From Micromonospora arborensis (GTDB taxonomy: Bacteria; Actinomycetota; Actinomycetes; Mycobacteriales; Micromonosporaceae): a stretch of DNA of 64,000 nucleotides. The position numbers were made by a program, and so were the translations under genes. Each line of letters begins with the position of its first letter. Position 1 is the first letter of the stretch. The notes below the pieces were generated by a model. It did not search any database, was not told the origin of the DNA, and worked only from the letters and a program-made list of their open reading frames with translations. Location: the NCBI RefSeq assembly GCF_003205615.1, contig NZ_PYBV01000002.1, positions 62,001 through 126,000 on the forward strand, in the 5' to 3' direction. Below, in pieces: positions 55,429-64,000 of the stretch.

Positions 55429-57801
55429 TCACGCGTTTGGTGCGCCTGCGGCGCGCTCGAGCAGAGCCGGCAGGACCGTGGCGATCAGGACGCAGCCCGA
55501 GACCACGGCGCCCAGCACCGTCCACGGCACGTCGAGCGGAACGGGGCCGGCCACCCGCAGCAGGGCCACCAACAGCCCGCTCAGCCCCGCCGCGGCGACG
55601 GCTGCCGCAAGCACCACCCCGACACCGACGGCGACCAACGACTCCGCCAGCGCGTACCGGAGCACCTGGCCACGATCGGCGCCGAGCAGGTGCAGGGTTC
55701 GCCGCTCGCCGGCGCGGTCCGGTGCGCCCATGACCAGGGTGTTCACCAGCGCGATCGTGGTGTAGGTCAGCAGGATCCCGAGGACCATCAGCAGCCCGAG
55801 GCGGCTCGCGCTCGCACTCCCGGCGGCGGCCGCCGCCGACCACTGCCGCTTGCTGACGACTTTGGCGCGGTGCGTCTGGGCGGCTCGGCGCAGGGCGGCC
55901 TCCACGGCGGCCGGGTCGGCGCCGGAGCGGACCTCGACCAGGGCCGTCGACGGCAGGCCGGCGCGGGCGTTGCGTTGATTCACCAACGCGGCCGTGGCCG
56001 TGGCCGCACCGGGAGAAAGTAGCCGAATCACGCGCAGCCGGGTCTCGGTGCCGTCGGCCAACCAGACCCGGGCCGTGTCACCCACCCGGTATCCCCAGTC
56101 CGGCTCCGGGACGATCGCGTCGTCCGGTACGGACTCCACGCCCTGCGTCGGGCGCCGGATCAGCACGGTGTCGCCCTCAAGCGTGTAGACGCTGGTCTCG
56201 GTGACGGTCGAGACGTCGGCACCGGGAACGGACCGCAGGCTGGCCGTCAGCTCGGCGTCGAGCCCCGCGGTGCCGTCGGGCAACACCAGGTAGTCGGCCT
56301 GCACCGACTTCGCATCGGCCACCGCTTTCGCGGCGTCGGTCATGGTGGAGGCGGCGAGCAGCGCCGCGGGCAGTGCCACGGTCAGCAGTACGGGCGTCGC
56401 GAGCGCTGCCGTACGCCGTGCCGAGCTTGCCGCGGCGGCCGCCACCAGCATGCCGATGGTGCCGCCCAGCCGCTCGAAGGGTCGCGTCAGCAGTCGGGCT
56501 GTTGGCCGGACCACCGCGGGGGCGAGCAGCGCGGCGGCCGCGATCAGCAGCATCAACACCGGCATGTAGGTCTTACGGTTGGTCGCCGAGCCGGGATCGA
56601 AGACGGCGGTGACCACCATGGAGACCAGCGCGGTGGCCAGCGTCCCGAGGCCCAGCACCCAGCGGCTCAGCGGCATCGCCTGCGCCTGCGCCTGGGCCTC
56701 GCGCAGCGCCTCGACAGGCCGGACCCGGCTGGCCCGCCAAGCGGCGGTCACCACGGCGAGCAGAGCGACGAGGATGCCGGAGGCGAAGGAGAGATACGCC
56801 GGTACGGCGGAGTCGCTGACTGTGTCGATCCAGTCCGGGGCCATGCGGCGGGCCACGAGCCAGTCGAAGAGGGCCGGGGCGGCGTACGGGCCGGTGACAG
56901 CGCCGACCCCGGCCGCGAGGACGGAGACGACCAGCGCCTCAAGGTAGATCATCCGGCGGATCTGGCCGGGTGTGGCCCCGGCCGCCCGCAACAGCGCCAT
57001 CTCCCGATGCCGCTGGCCCACCGCGAATGCGAAGGCCGCGGCCACCACAGCGATCGAGATGAAGATGGCGAAGCCGAGGGCGATGCCCACGATGGTGTTC
57101 GCGTTGTTGCGAGCGTCGCCGTCGCTCTCCCGGTTGGGGTCCAGCCGGGCACGCTCGTCGGAGACCAGCACCCGGGCCTGGGCACCGACCGCCGCGCGGA
57201 CGTCAGCCTCCGGCTGCCAGCTCAGTAGCGCGTCGATGCGCGGAGAGAGCTGCGCCGCGCGGACGTCGGTGAAGAAGACGGAGTTTTCGCTGCTGGGGCT
57301 AATGACGCCGACGACGGTGTACGCGCGGACCCCGGCCGCCGTGATCACCTGCGTCCGGTCGCCCGGCTGCGCGCCGCCGCTGACGACGATCTCGTCGTCG
57401 GCCGCCGGCGCCCGGCCTGCGACCAGATGCCCCCCGGCAGCCCGCAGGGCCGACCAGGGTCGCCCGACACTCCCGCCGGGACCGGTGGCGAGCGTCGCCG
57501 GGAAGACCCGGTCGACGACCGCGTGCGGCAACGTGGCGGCCACCGCGGCGGACACCCCCGGTGGCTGGGCCAGCGGCACCGTCTCGGCGCCCTGCCAGGT
57601 CGGCACGCTGAGTTCACCGAGGCTCACCACGACCACCGGGACGTCCGGATAGCGTTGCGGTTCGCGGTCGGCGGCGCCGGCCGTGGTGGCGAGCACCTGG
57701 CCGAGCGCGGCGACCAGCGCCGATCCCAGGGCCAGAGCCACGAACATGCCGACGAACGACCGCCACCGGACCCGCAGCGTCGCCAGCGAGAGCGTCAGCA
57801 T
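55429..57801 (-). CDS. ABC transporter permease, MacB/FtsX type (large)
   Basis: A 790-aa protein with two FtsX/MacB-like domains. The N-terminal membrane helix (FVGMFVALALGSALVAAL) is followed by a large extracytoplasmic region and helices (IALGFAIFISIAVVAAAFAFA, LVVSVLAAGVGAVTG). Two more helix groups sit in the middle and C-terminus (LGLLMVLGILLTYTTIALVNTLVMG, VAVGVGVVLAAAVAAAGLSGLLVAL). The ATPase gene lies upstream and overlaps by seven bases, so they form one unit, typically for peptide or lipid export or envelope mechanotransmission. The LuxR ATPase is divergent and probably regulates it. Confidence 0.85.
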   Translation of the reverse strand: MLTLSLATLRVRWRSFVGMFVALALGSALVAALGQVLATTAGAADREPQRYPDVPVVVVSLGELSVPTWQGAETVPLAQPPGVSAAVAATLPHAVVDRVFPATLATGPGGSVGRPWSALRAAGGHLVAGRAPAADDEIVVSGGAQPGDRTQVITAAGVRAYTVVGVISPSSENSVFFTDVRAAQLSPRIDALLSWQPEADVRAAVGAQARVLVSDERARLDPNRESDGDARNNANTIVGIALGFAIFISIAVVAAAFAFAVGQRHREMALLRAAGATPGQIRRMIYLEALVVSVLAAGVGAVTGPYAAPALFDWLVARRMAPDWIDTVSDSAVPAYLSFASGILVALLAVVTAAWRASRVRPVEALREAQAQAQAMPLSRWVLGLGTLATALVSMVVTAVFDPGSATNRKTYMPVLMLLIAAAALLAPAVVRPTARLLTRPFERLGGTIGMLVAAAAASSARRTAALATPVLLTVALPAALLAASTMTDAAKAVADAKSVQADYLVLPDGTAGLDAELTASLRSVPGADVSTVTETSVYTLEGDTVLIRRPTQGVESVPDDAIVPEPDWGYRVGDTARVWLADGTETRLRVIRLLSPGAATATAALVNQRNARAGLPSTALVEVRSGADPAAVEAALRRAAQTHRAKVVSKRQWSAAAAAGSASASRLGLLMVLGILLTYTTIALVNTLVMGAPDRAGERRTLHLLGADRGQVLRYALAESLVAVGVGVVLAAAVAAAGLSGLLVALLRVAGPVPLDVPWTVLGAVVSGCVLIATVLPALLERAAGAPNA

Positions 57802-58526
57802 GCGGCCGCCTCCAGCCGCGCCAACTGCATCATGATGGCCTCCGCGGTCGGCGCGAGAATCTCGCCGTCGATGCGGCCGTCCGCGAGGAAGAGGACCCGA
57901 TCGGCGTACGCGGCGGCGTGCGCGTCGTGGGTGACCATCACGACGGTCTGCCGGCGCTGGTCGACCAACTCGCGCAGCAACCGCAGCACCTGCTCGCTGG
58001 AGCGGCTGTCCAGCGCCCCGGTCGGCTCGTCGGCGAAGAGCACCGTCGGCGCGGTCAGCAGCGCCCTGGCAATCGCGACGCGCTGCTGCTGCCCGCCGGA
58101 GAGCTCACCCGGCCGGTGCCCGCCGCGGTCGGCAAGTCCGACAGCGGCGAGGCTGGCAAGCACATCTGAGCGGCTGGGACGGCGCCCCGCGAGCCGCAAC
58201 GGCAAGGCCACGTTCTGTTCGGCGGTGAGTGCCGGCATCAGATTGAAGGACTGGAACACGAAGCCGATGCGGTCACGCCGGAGCAGGGTCAGCCGTCGCT
58301 CACTGAGCACGGTCAGGTCCTGTCCGGCGAGGCTGACCCGTCCGGAAGTGGGCCGGTCCAGGCCGGCCGCGCACTGCAGGAGAGTGGACTTGCCGGAGCC
58401 GGAGGGCCCCATGACGGCGGTGAAGGATCCGGTGTCGAAACTGACGGAGACACCGGCCAGAGCGGTGACCCCGTTGGCGAAGCGCCGGGTCACCTCGCTG
58501 ATCTCGACGACGGGTACGGAAGGCAT
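57795..58526 (-). CDS. ABC transporter ATP-binding protein (MacB/LolD type)
   Basis: A 243-aa ATPase with Walker A AVMGPSGSGKSTLLQCAAG, Q-loop FVFQSFNLMPALTAEQN, signature LSGGQQQRVAIARAL, Walker B LFADEPTGALD and the H-loop region MVTHDAHAAAYADR. It powers the FtsX-type permease encoded next. The C-terminus overlaps the permease ATG by seven bases. It is divergent from the giant LuxR regulator. Confidence 0.93.
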   Translation of the reverse strand: MPSVPVVEISEVTRRFANGVTALAGVSVSFDTGSFTAVMGPSGSGKSTLLQCAAGLDRPTSGRVSLAGQDLTVLSERRLTLLRRDRIGFVFQSFNLMPALTAEQNVALPLRLAGRRPSRSDVLASLAAVGLADRGGHRPGELSGGQQQRVAIARALLTAPTVLFADEPTGALDSRSSEQVLRLLRELVDQRRQTVVMVTHDAHAAAYADRVLFLADGRIDGEILAPTAEAIMMQLARLEAAAC

Positions 58527-58579
58527 GCACCGACGCTATGAAGATCCGTTCCCGCGAGGTACCGGACACGTGACTGGTG

Positions 58580-58585
58580 TAGTTT
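58580..58585 (+). promoter_or_regulatory. Putative -10 for the LuxR regulator gene
   Basis: TAGTTT eight bases before ATG 58594 with no ribosome binding site, consistent with a leaderless or nearly leaderless mRNA. It lies in the 67-base divergent region with the ABC ATPase gene. Confidence 0.35.
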
Positions 58586-58593
58586 CCGATCTC

Positions 58594-61299
58594 ATGCTGT
58601 TGGGCCGCGATGCCGACCGGGCGGTCCTGCGGACCGCCGTGGAGCAGGCACGCGCCGGTCGCAGCGCCGCGCTGGTGGTACGCGGCGAGCCCGGCATCGG
58701 CAAGTCCGCGCTGCTGGACCACGTCACCACCGGCCCGGGACTGACCGTGCTGCGCTGCGCCGGGGTCGAGTCCGAGGCGGAGATTCCGTTCGCCTCTCTC
58801 CACCTCCTGCTCTACCCGGTGCTCGGCCGCGCGGAGACCCTGCCCGAGTTGCAGCGCACCGCCCTGCTCGGTGCGCTCGGGGTGGAACCGGCCGCCGGTC
58901 GGGACCCGCTGCTGATCGGCGCCGCCGCGTTGACGTTGCTGGCCGACCTGGCCGAGAACGAGCCGGTGCTCTGCCTCATCGACGACGCGCACTGGCTCGA
59001 CGAATCCTCCGCGCGGACACTGCGTTTCGTCGCCCGTCGACTGCACGCCGACGCGGTTGCGATGATCTTCGCGGCACGCCCCGAGTTCGACCCGGCGGGT
59101 CTGCCCGAGCACCGATTGGACGGGCTCGGAGCCCCGGCCTCCGCCGCCCTGCTGGACCGCTGGGCTCCCGACCTGGACCATGCGGCGCGGGAACGGATCA
59201 TCCAGGACAGCGGGGGCAACCCGCTGGCACTGCGCGAGCTGCCGCATCTGGCGGCCGAACAGGCGCACCTGCCCGCGCCGCTGCCGCTGTCGCGGCGCCT
59301 CGAACATGCCTTTGGTACGCGCATCGCACGGTTGGCCCCCACCGCGCGTTCCGTGCTCGCCATCGCCGCCGCCGACGAAACCGCCGGGCTCGGCAACCTG
59401 TTACGTGCCGCCGCCGCCAGGGGGATCTCCCGCGACGCCCTACGCGCCGCCCTGGCCGAGGCCGAGGAGGCCGAACTACTGCGGGTCTCCGCCGGCCGGG
59501 TGGTCTTCACGCATCCGTTGCTGCGGGCCGCCGCCTACCAGCAGGCCGGAATCGAGCGGCTGTCCGTGCACCGGGCGCTCGCCGAGGCCGTCGCCGCGGA
59601 CCCGGATCAACAGGCCTGGCACCTTGCCGCGGCGGCGACCGGCCCTGACGAGACCACCGCCCACGCACTCGAACTCGCCGCCGAGCGGGCGCAGGGCCGC
59701 AGCGGATACGCCGCGGCAGCGGCGGCACTGGAACGCGCCGCCGACCTCAGCGGCGATCCCGAGCAACGCGCTCGCCGGCTCATCGGGGCCGCGGTCGCGG
59801 CAAACCAGGCCGGACAGCAGCACCGCACCCAGCACCTGCTGGACCAGGTTGGCGAGACTCCCAGTGACCCGCTCCGAGCCGCCCGCTACCACGAACTGCA
59901 GGCCCGGGTCGCCTTCGAGTCCGGCGATGCCGCCCGGGCACACGACCTGCTGGTGGCAGCGTCCACGGCACTCACCGACGTGGACCCCGTCGGGGCGCAG
60001 GCCGTCCTCATCGACGCCGCCCGCAACGCCTGGCAGCTCAGCGACCCGCCCCGCGTGGCCGACGCGGCCGCACGGCTGGCGAAGTTGGGCCCCGCCCCGG
60101 ACAGCCTGGCGGCGGCGGTCTCCGCCGTCACCGGAGCCGCGACCCTGCTCACCGCCGGCCCGGCGGATGCCCTACCCGTGATGCGCCCGCTGGTCGCCGC
60201 GGGACTCCGATCCCAAGGCGCCTACGCCCTGCGGCTCAACGCCGCGTTCGTGGCGGGCATCGTCGGAGACTTCACCGCCGGCGGCAGCATCGCCCGGCAG
60301 GTCGTCGACGACTGCCGCGCCGCCGGCGCGGTCGGCTGGTTGCCACTCGCACACGTGACCCTCGCTACCGCCGAGCTCTATCTCGGACAGTTCCGCAACG
60401 CGGTCGCCTCCGCCACCGAGGGCCTGCAACTGGCCGACGACACCGGCCAACCGAACCGCGCCGGATACCTGGAGGGCGTGCTCGCCTGGATCGCCGCCGT
60501 GCAGGGCGACGAAGACAACTGCCTGCGTTTCAGCGGCCAGTGCCAGGACGGCTTCGCCACCCACCGCATCGCCAATGGCCTTGCCTGGGCGGTCTGGGCC
60601 CGGGCGATGCTCGACCTCGCGCACGGCCGCACGGCCGAGGCGCTGGCCCGGCTCGACGCCGCCCTGAACGGGCCGGTGCGGCACCAGGCCCACGCCGTCT
60701 ACTTCGCACCCGACCAGGTCGAGTGCGCCGTACGCCTGGGTGAGCCGGAGCGCGGCCGCGCGGCGAGCGACCGGTTCGGCGCGTGGGCCGATGCGTCCGG
60801 ACAGGACTGGGCACGGGCCGTGTGGCACCGCTGCCAAGGCATGGTGACCGTGGACACCGATCTCGCGGACCACCACTTCGCGGCGGCGTTGCGCGCGCAC
60901 GCGGACGGCTCACGGCCGTGGGAGATCGCCCGTACCCACCTGTCGTACGGCGAGCGGCTGCGCCGCGACCGACGCAAGAACCAGGCCCGGTCGCACCTGA
61001 GGACCGCACGGGAGATCTTCGAGCGGCTGCCGGCACAGCCGTGGGCCGACCGGGCTGCCGCGGAGTTGCGTGCCGCCGGCGAGCAGACCACGTCCGCCCC
61101 AGCGGTCGACCTGCTCGCGGCCCTCTCGCCGCAGGAGTTGCAGATCGTCAAACTGGCGCACACCGGGCTGACGAACCGCGAGATCGCGGCGCAGCTCTTC
61201 CTCAGCCCGAAGACTGTCAGCTACCACCTGTATCGGGCGTTCCCGAAGCTCAACGTCGCCAACCGGGGCCAGTTGGCCCGCCTCGACCTGGGGGTGTGA
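58594..61299 (+). CDS. Giant ATP-binding LuxR-family (LAL) regulator
   Basis: A 901-aa LAL/MalT-type regulator. The N-terminal AAA domain has Walker A VVRGEPGIGKSALLD (about residues 28-42) and Walker B VLCLIDDAHWLDESS. A long helical repeat region follows (for example ERAQGRSGYAAAAAALERAA), and the LuxR helix-turn-helix sits at the C-terminus (LSPQELQIVKLAHTGLTNRE and IAAQLFLSPKTVSYHLYRAF). ATG 58594 is chosen because the upstream frame is antisense to the ABC genes. It probably activates the divergent MacB/FtsX-type transporter. Confidence 0.9.
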   Translation: MLLGRDADRAVLRTAVEQARAGRSAALVVRGEPGIGKSALLDHVTTGPGLTVLRCAGVESEAEIPFASLHLLLYPVLGRAETLPELQRTALLGALGVEPAAGRDPLLIGAAALTLLADLAENEPVLCLIDDAHWLDESSARTLRFVARRLHADAVAMIFAARPEFDPAGLPEHRLDGLGAPASAALLDRWAPDLDHAARERIIQDSGGNPLALRELPHLAAEQAHLPAPLPLSRRLEHAFGTRIARLAPTARSVLAIAAADETAGLGNLLRAAAARGISRDALRAALAEAEEAELLRVSAGRVVFTHPLLRAAAYQQAGIERLSVHRALAEAVAADPDQQAWHLAAAATGPDETTAHALELAAERAQGRSGYAAAAAALERAADLSGDPEQRARRLIGAAVAANQAGQQHRTQHLLDQVGETPSDPLRAARYHELQARVAFESGDAARAHDLLVAASTALTDVDPVGAQAVLIDAARNAWQLSDPPRVADAAARLAKLGPAPDSLAAAVSAVTGAATLLTAGPADALPVMRPLVAAGLRSQGAYALRLNAAFVAGIVGDFTAGGSIARQVVDDCRAAGAVGWLPLAHVTLATAELYLGQFRNAVASATEGLQLADDTGQPNRAGYLEGVLAWIAAVQGDEDNCLRFSGQCQDGFATHRIANGLAWAVWARAMLDLAHGRTAEALARLDAALNGPVRHQAHAVYFAPDQVECAVRLGEPERGRAASDRFGAWADASGQDWARAVWHRCQGMVTVDTDLADHHFAAALRAHADGSRPWEIARTHLSYGERLRRDRRKNQARSHLRTAREIFERLPAQPWADRAAAELRAAGEQTTSAPAVDLLAALSPQELQIVKLAHTGLTNREIAAQLFLSPKTVSYHLYRAFPKLNVANRGQLARLDLGV

Positions 61300-61486
61300 G
61301 CAGAGCAGGTGCGACGATCGGCCTAGGGCGTGTCCTGCCGATCATGACGCCAGTGACGGCGGCGATGGCGCGAAGGTTGGGGCAGGTCAAGCCTACTGTG
61401 GGCCGGCAGCGCCGTCGTGTGAGGCACCACAAGTCCAGGACCGACCGAGGCCGGGGACGACAGAGCCCTGGGCACCCTCTCGCCAT

Positions 61487-61548
61487 GATCAATTGATGAG
61501 AAGTAGGTACCAGGGGCAGCTCGAACCTACTTTTCATCAATTGATCAA
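61487..61548. repeat. GATC-tipped palindrome (element 5) inside the IS remnant
   Basis: Arms 61487-61509 and 61526-61548 match at 22 of 23 positions with a 16-base centre. It sits just upstream of the remaining transposase codons, where the missing part of the IS would be. Confidence 0.75.
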
Positions 61549-61551
61549 CGC

Positions 61552-61866
61552 ATGCCATGCCGGTGTCGCAATGGCGCGTCGCAGCAGGGCTACGCCCACG
61601 ACTCGACTCGCCGAGCGTTGCGACAACGCGGCATCCGCCACGTCATCCCTGAACGGTCGGACCAGGTCGCCCGCCGGGCCGCCAAGGACAGCGCCGGCGG
61701 GCGACCCCCGGCCTTCGACAAGGTGATCTACCGCAAACGTAACGTCGTGGAACGCTGCTTCAACCGATTCAAACGGTGGCGTGACCTGGCCACCCGCTAC
61801 GCCAAACACGCATCCCTTTACCGCGCCAGCCTGGTCCTCATCGCTGCCGTCATCTGGCTTCCTTGA
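61552..61866 (+). pseudogene. IS5-family transposase, C-terminal fragment
   Basis: A 104-aa reading frame whose last 90 residues are recognisable transposase: RRALRQRGIRHVIPERSDQ, GGRPPAFDKVIYRKRNVVER and CFNRFKRWRDLATRYAKHA. These include the catalytic Glu of the DDE triad (NVVERCFNRFKRW). The N-terminal two-thirds with the two Asp residues is absent, so it cannot transpose by itself. It ends 16 bases before the penicillin-binding protein stop on the opposite strand. Confidence 0.82.
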
Positions 61867-61881
61867 TCGACAGGACAGGCC

Positions 61882-64000
61882 CTAGCCCCGGCGGTTGTTC
61901 AGCCAGCGTTGCAGGAGGTCGCCGGGGTCTTCGTCGGTGGGCTGCTGCTGGCGGTCCGGAACCGCCGGGCGGTCCACCGGGCGGTGCGGATCGCCGGCCA
62001 ACTCGTGGCTGGGCGCGGCGAACGCCTTCTCCGGTTGTCCCTTGACCGCGGTGGCCATGACCCGGGCGACCGCGTCGATCACCTTGGTCTGCACCGCCGA
62101 GCCCACCTCGTCGGCCGGGTCGTCCGGGTTGGCGGCGATGCCGGCCACCGCGACCTGCGGGGTGAAGCCGACGAACGTCTCGGTGGAGTTCTGCTCCGAG
62201 CTACCCGTCTTACCGGCCACCGGCCGGCCGTCGAGGATGTCGTTCACACCGGTGGCCGTGCCGCCGTTGCACTGCCCGAACGCCGACTGCTGGCCCACCG
62301 GGCACCGAGCGGCGTCGGTCGCGGCACGGGCGACGTCGGCGTCGAGGACCCGCTTGCAGGACGGCTGCCCGACCGGCACCTTCTCGCCGTTCGCGTCGGT
62401 CACCGAGGCCACCGGCACCGGCGTGCAGTAGGTGCCTTCGGCGGCCACCGTGGCGTACGCGTTCGCCAGGTCCAGCGGAGTGGTGGCGGCCACGCCGAGG
62501 GTGAAGGAACCCCAGTTGGCGGCGTTGTTCTTGGCGAAGGAGGCGTCCGAGTCGGCACGGAAGGTGATGCCGAGCCGCTGCGCCATCTCGACCACCTTGT
62601 CCTGGCCGACCTGCTCGGCCAACCAGACGAAGTAGGTGTTCACCGAGCGGCCGAAGCCGTCCCACATCATCCGGTACCCGTCCATCCAGTCCGGGTTCGC
62701 GTTCGCCGGGCACCAGTGACCGTCACAACTGCCCGGGCCCTCGGCGGCGTACCGGGTGGGCAGTTTGGCGGGCGCGTCGAAGCCGGTGGAGAGGGTACGG
62801 CCCGCCTCCAGCGCGGCGAGCATGGTGAACAGCTTGAACGTCGAACCCGCCTGGTACCCGTCGACGCTCGCCCCGCCGGAGATCAACGGGTTGACGGTGT
62901 TCGGGTAGTTGGCCTGCCCGGCCGGGTTGTCGGCCAGGCTGTAGTGCCGGTTGACCGCCATCGCCAACACCTGCCCGGTGCCCGGCTGGACCGCCGCGAT
63001 CGGCAGGGCGCGCTTGTTGTCGTAGGAGTAGACCTTGGTGGCCTGCTGCTGCGCGGTGGCCTGGACCTTCGGGTCCAGCGAGGTGACCACGGTGTAGCCA
63101 CCCGAGCGCAGAGCCTGCTCGCGCTCCGCGACGGTCGCCCCGAACGCGGGCTGGCTCACCCACCACTGGCGCAGGTAGTCGCAGAAGTAGCCCCAGTCGT
63201 CGTGGCCCTGGGAGACGGCGGTGCAGCCGTTGGGCTGGGCGGTCGGGTGCAGGGTCAGCGGCTCCGCCTTGGCCTGGGCGGCCTGCGCGGCGGTGATCGC
63301 GCCGGTGGCGACCATCGAGTCCAGCACGTACGAACGGCGGGTCAACGCGTCGTCCTTGCTCCCGTCGATCGGGCTGTACGCGTCCGGGGACTGCACCAGG
63401 CCGGCGAGCAGGGCCGACTCGGCGAGGGTCAGCTGCGCCGGAGGCTTACCGAAGTAACGCTGACTGGCCGCCGCGATCCCGTACGCGCCGGAACCGAAGT
63501 ACGCGATGTTCAGGTACCGGTCGAGGATCTCGTCCTTGCCGAGGTTCTTGTCCAGCGCACTCGCGTACCGGATCTCCTGGATCTTGCGCCCGACGGTGGG
63601 GTCGGTCGCCGCGGCGCGCTCCTCGGCGGTGCGGGTGGGGTCGGTCTTCAGGACGTTACGGACGTACTGCATGGTCAGCGTCGAGCCGCCCTGCTCGGTG
63701 CCGCCGCCCTTGACATTGGCCACCAGTGCCCGGGCGAGACCGCGCAGGTCCGCGCCACCGTGGTCGTAGAAGCGCCGGTCCTCTGCCGCCACGATCGCCT
63801 GCCGCATCACCGGTGCGATGTCCGCCAACGCGACGTCGGTACGGTTCACGTCGTAGAAGGTCGTGATCAGCGTCTTGCCGTCGTTGGCGTAGAGGTACGA
63901 GCGCTGCGGCGTGGCCGGGGTGCGCAGCGAGGCGGGCAACGAGGCGTACGACGCGAGCGCCGAGCGGGCGGTCAACCCGAGCAGCAGGTTGCCCGGCAGC
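61882..64000 (-). CDS. Bifunctional penicillin-binding protein (class A), 5' end beyond window
   Basis: At least 706 residues of a class A PBP, open to the window edge, so the cytoplasmic tail and part of the membrane helix are missing. The glycosyltransferase domain has EDRRFYDHGG, GGGTEQGGSTLTMQYVRN and RKIQEIRYASALDKNLGKDE. The transpeptidase domain has the SxxK serine in QAGSTFKLFT, SxN in FGRSVNTYF and KTG in VAGKTGSSEQNSTETF. It polymerises and cross-links peptidoglycan at the outer face of the membrane. The TAG stop is shared with the end of the IS remnant, so the original C-terminus may have been changed. The C-terminal tail is Pro/Gln/Asp-rich. Confidence 0.92.
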   Translation of the reverse strand, partial: LPGNLLLGLTARSALASYASLPASLRTPATPQRSYLYANDGKTLITTFYDVNRTDVALADIAPVMRQAIVAAEDRRFYDHGGADLRGLARALVANVKGGGTEQGGSTLTMQYVRNVLKTDPTRTAEERAAATDPTVGRKIQEIRYASALDKNLGKDEILDRYLNIAYFGSGAYGIAAASQRYFGKPPAQLTLAESALLAGLVQSPDAYSPIDGSKDDALTRRSYVLDSMVATGAITAAQAAQAKAEPLTLHPTAQPNGCTAVSQGHDDWGYFCDYLRQWWVSQPAFGATVAEREQALRSGGYTVVTSLDPKVQATAQQQATKVYSYDNKRALPIAAVQPGTGQVLAMAVNRHYSLADNPAGQANYPNTVNPLISGGASVDGYQAGSTFKLFTMLAALEAGRTLSTGFDAPAKLPTRYAAEGPGSCDGHWCPANANPDWMDGYRMMWDGFGRSVNTYFVWLAEQVGQDKVVEMAQRLGITFRADSDASFAKNNAANWGSFTLGVAATTPLDLANAYATVAAEGTYCTPVPVASVTDANGEKVPVGQPSCKRVLDADVARAATDAARCPVGQQSAFGQCNGGTATGVNDILDGRPVAGKTGSSEQNSTETFVGFTPQVAVAGIAANPDDPADEVGSAVQTKVIDAVARVMATAVKGQPEKAFAAPSHELAGDPHRPVDRPAVPDRQQQPTDEDPGDLLQRWLNNRRG

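Larger units (their letters stand above)
61323..61885. mobile_element. Internally deleted IS5-type insertion sequence
   Basis: Terminal inverted repeats 61323-61344 and 61864-61885 match at 20 of 22 positions (CTAGGGCNTGTCCTGNCGATCA), flanked by CTAG/TA-type target sequence. Between them remain the C-terminal part of an IS5-type DDE transposase and a palindrome, so the element is about 560 bp and lacks most of its transposase. The right end provides or preserves the TAG stop of the penicillin-binding protein gene (61882-61884). The flank 61300-61322 holds no gene. Confidence 0.75.

Noticed and set aside
57427-58593. 5' extension of the LuxR regulator by 389 codons
   Set aside because: It is antisense to the ABC permease and ATPase genes and is low-complexity; ATG 58594 matches the family N-terminus.
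61250-61558. A minus-strand frame over the IS left end
   Set aside because: It is antisense to the LuxR 3' end and IS terminus and has no transposase motif.

Overview
The window is 64 kb of very GC-rich actinobacterial DNA, most likely from Micromonospora or a close relative in the Micromonosporaceae. Supporting signs are the GC-saturated third codon positions, many GTG starts and ATGA/GTGA gene overlaps, Ngc-type GlcNAc/chitobiose uptake genes, and a MurD2/MurL peptidoglycan pair of the kind known from Micromonospora. No rRNA, tRNA or CRISPR array was seen. Functions are read from motifs and remembered families; no search was run.

Left part (1-31 kb). A GT4 glycosyltransferase is followed by two tandem paralogous membrane Ser/Thr kinases, a YdjM-like membrane protein and an amidohydrolase. 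Next is a LacI-controlled sugar operon (7.4-15.5 kb): binding lipoprotein, two permeases, a GH31 enzyme with YicI-type alpha-xylosidase motifs and a GH1 beta-glucosidase, which fits import and breakdown of xyloglucan-type oligosaccharides. Then come a sortase-anchored choice-of-anchor-A protein, an AraC/DJ-1 regulator with a DJ-1 protein, a secreted S1 protease homologue that has lost all three catalytic residues, a MobA-like nucleotidyltransferase, a PolA-like exonuclease/polymerase, and a two-subunit ABC exporter whose nucleotide-binding domains are degenerate in complementary ways.

Middle (26.8-33.2 kb): a GlcNAc/chitobiose-type operon (RpiR regulator, UPF0309 SIS protein, NgcE, NgcF, NgcG), divergent from a BadF-type GlcNAc kinase. 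A palindromic element has been absorbed into the 3' end of the rpiR gene.

33.4-43.3 kb is the most unusual part: a probable NTP-dependent conflict (defence or self-killing) island. A MoxR ATPase, a CoxE-type VWA protein and a CHAT (caspase-like) protease are translationally coupled. They are flanked by two paralogous unknown proteins with a possible DUF218-like Rossmann domain, an unknown 460-aa protein overlapping the CHAT gene tail-to-tail, and a CATRA-like membrane protein with its small partner.

43.6-48.8 kb carries murB, a small unknown gene, a PP2C-like phosphatase, murD2 and murL. MurD2 and MurL together give D-Glu in UDP-MurNAc-dipeptide by adding L-Glu and then epimerising it.

Right part (49-64 kb): a PucR regulator with an octapeptide-repeat insertion, argG, an rRNA/tRNA methyltransferase, a TPP-dependent pyruvate oxidase/acetolactate synthase-like enzyme, a MacB/FtsX-type ABC transporter with a divergent giant LuxR ATPase, an internally deleted IS5-type element, and a bifunctional penicillin-binding protein cut by the window end. 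Five intergenic palindromes whose arms carry GATC at their outer ends are scattered through the window.
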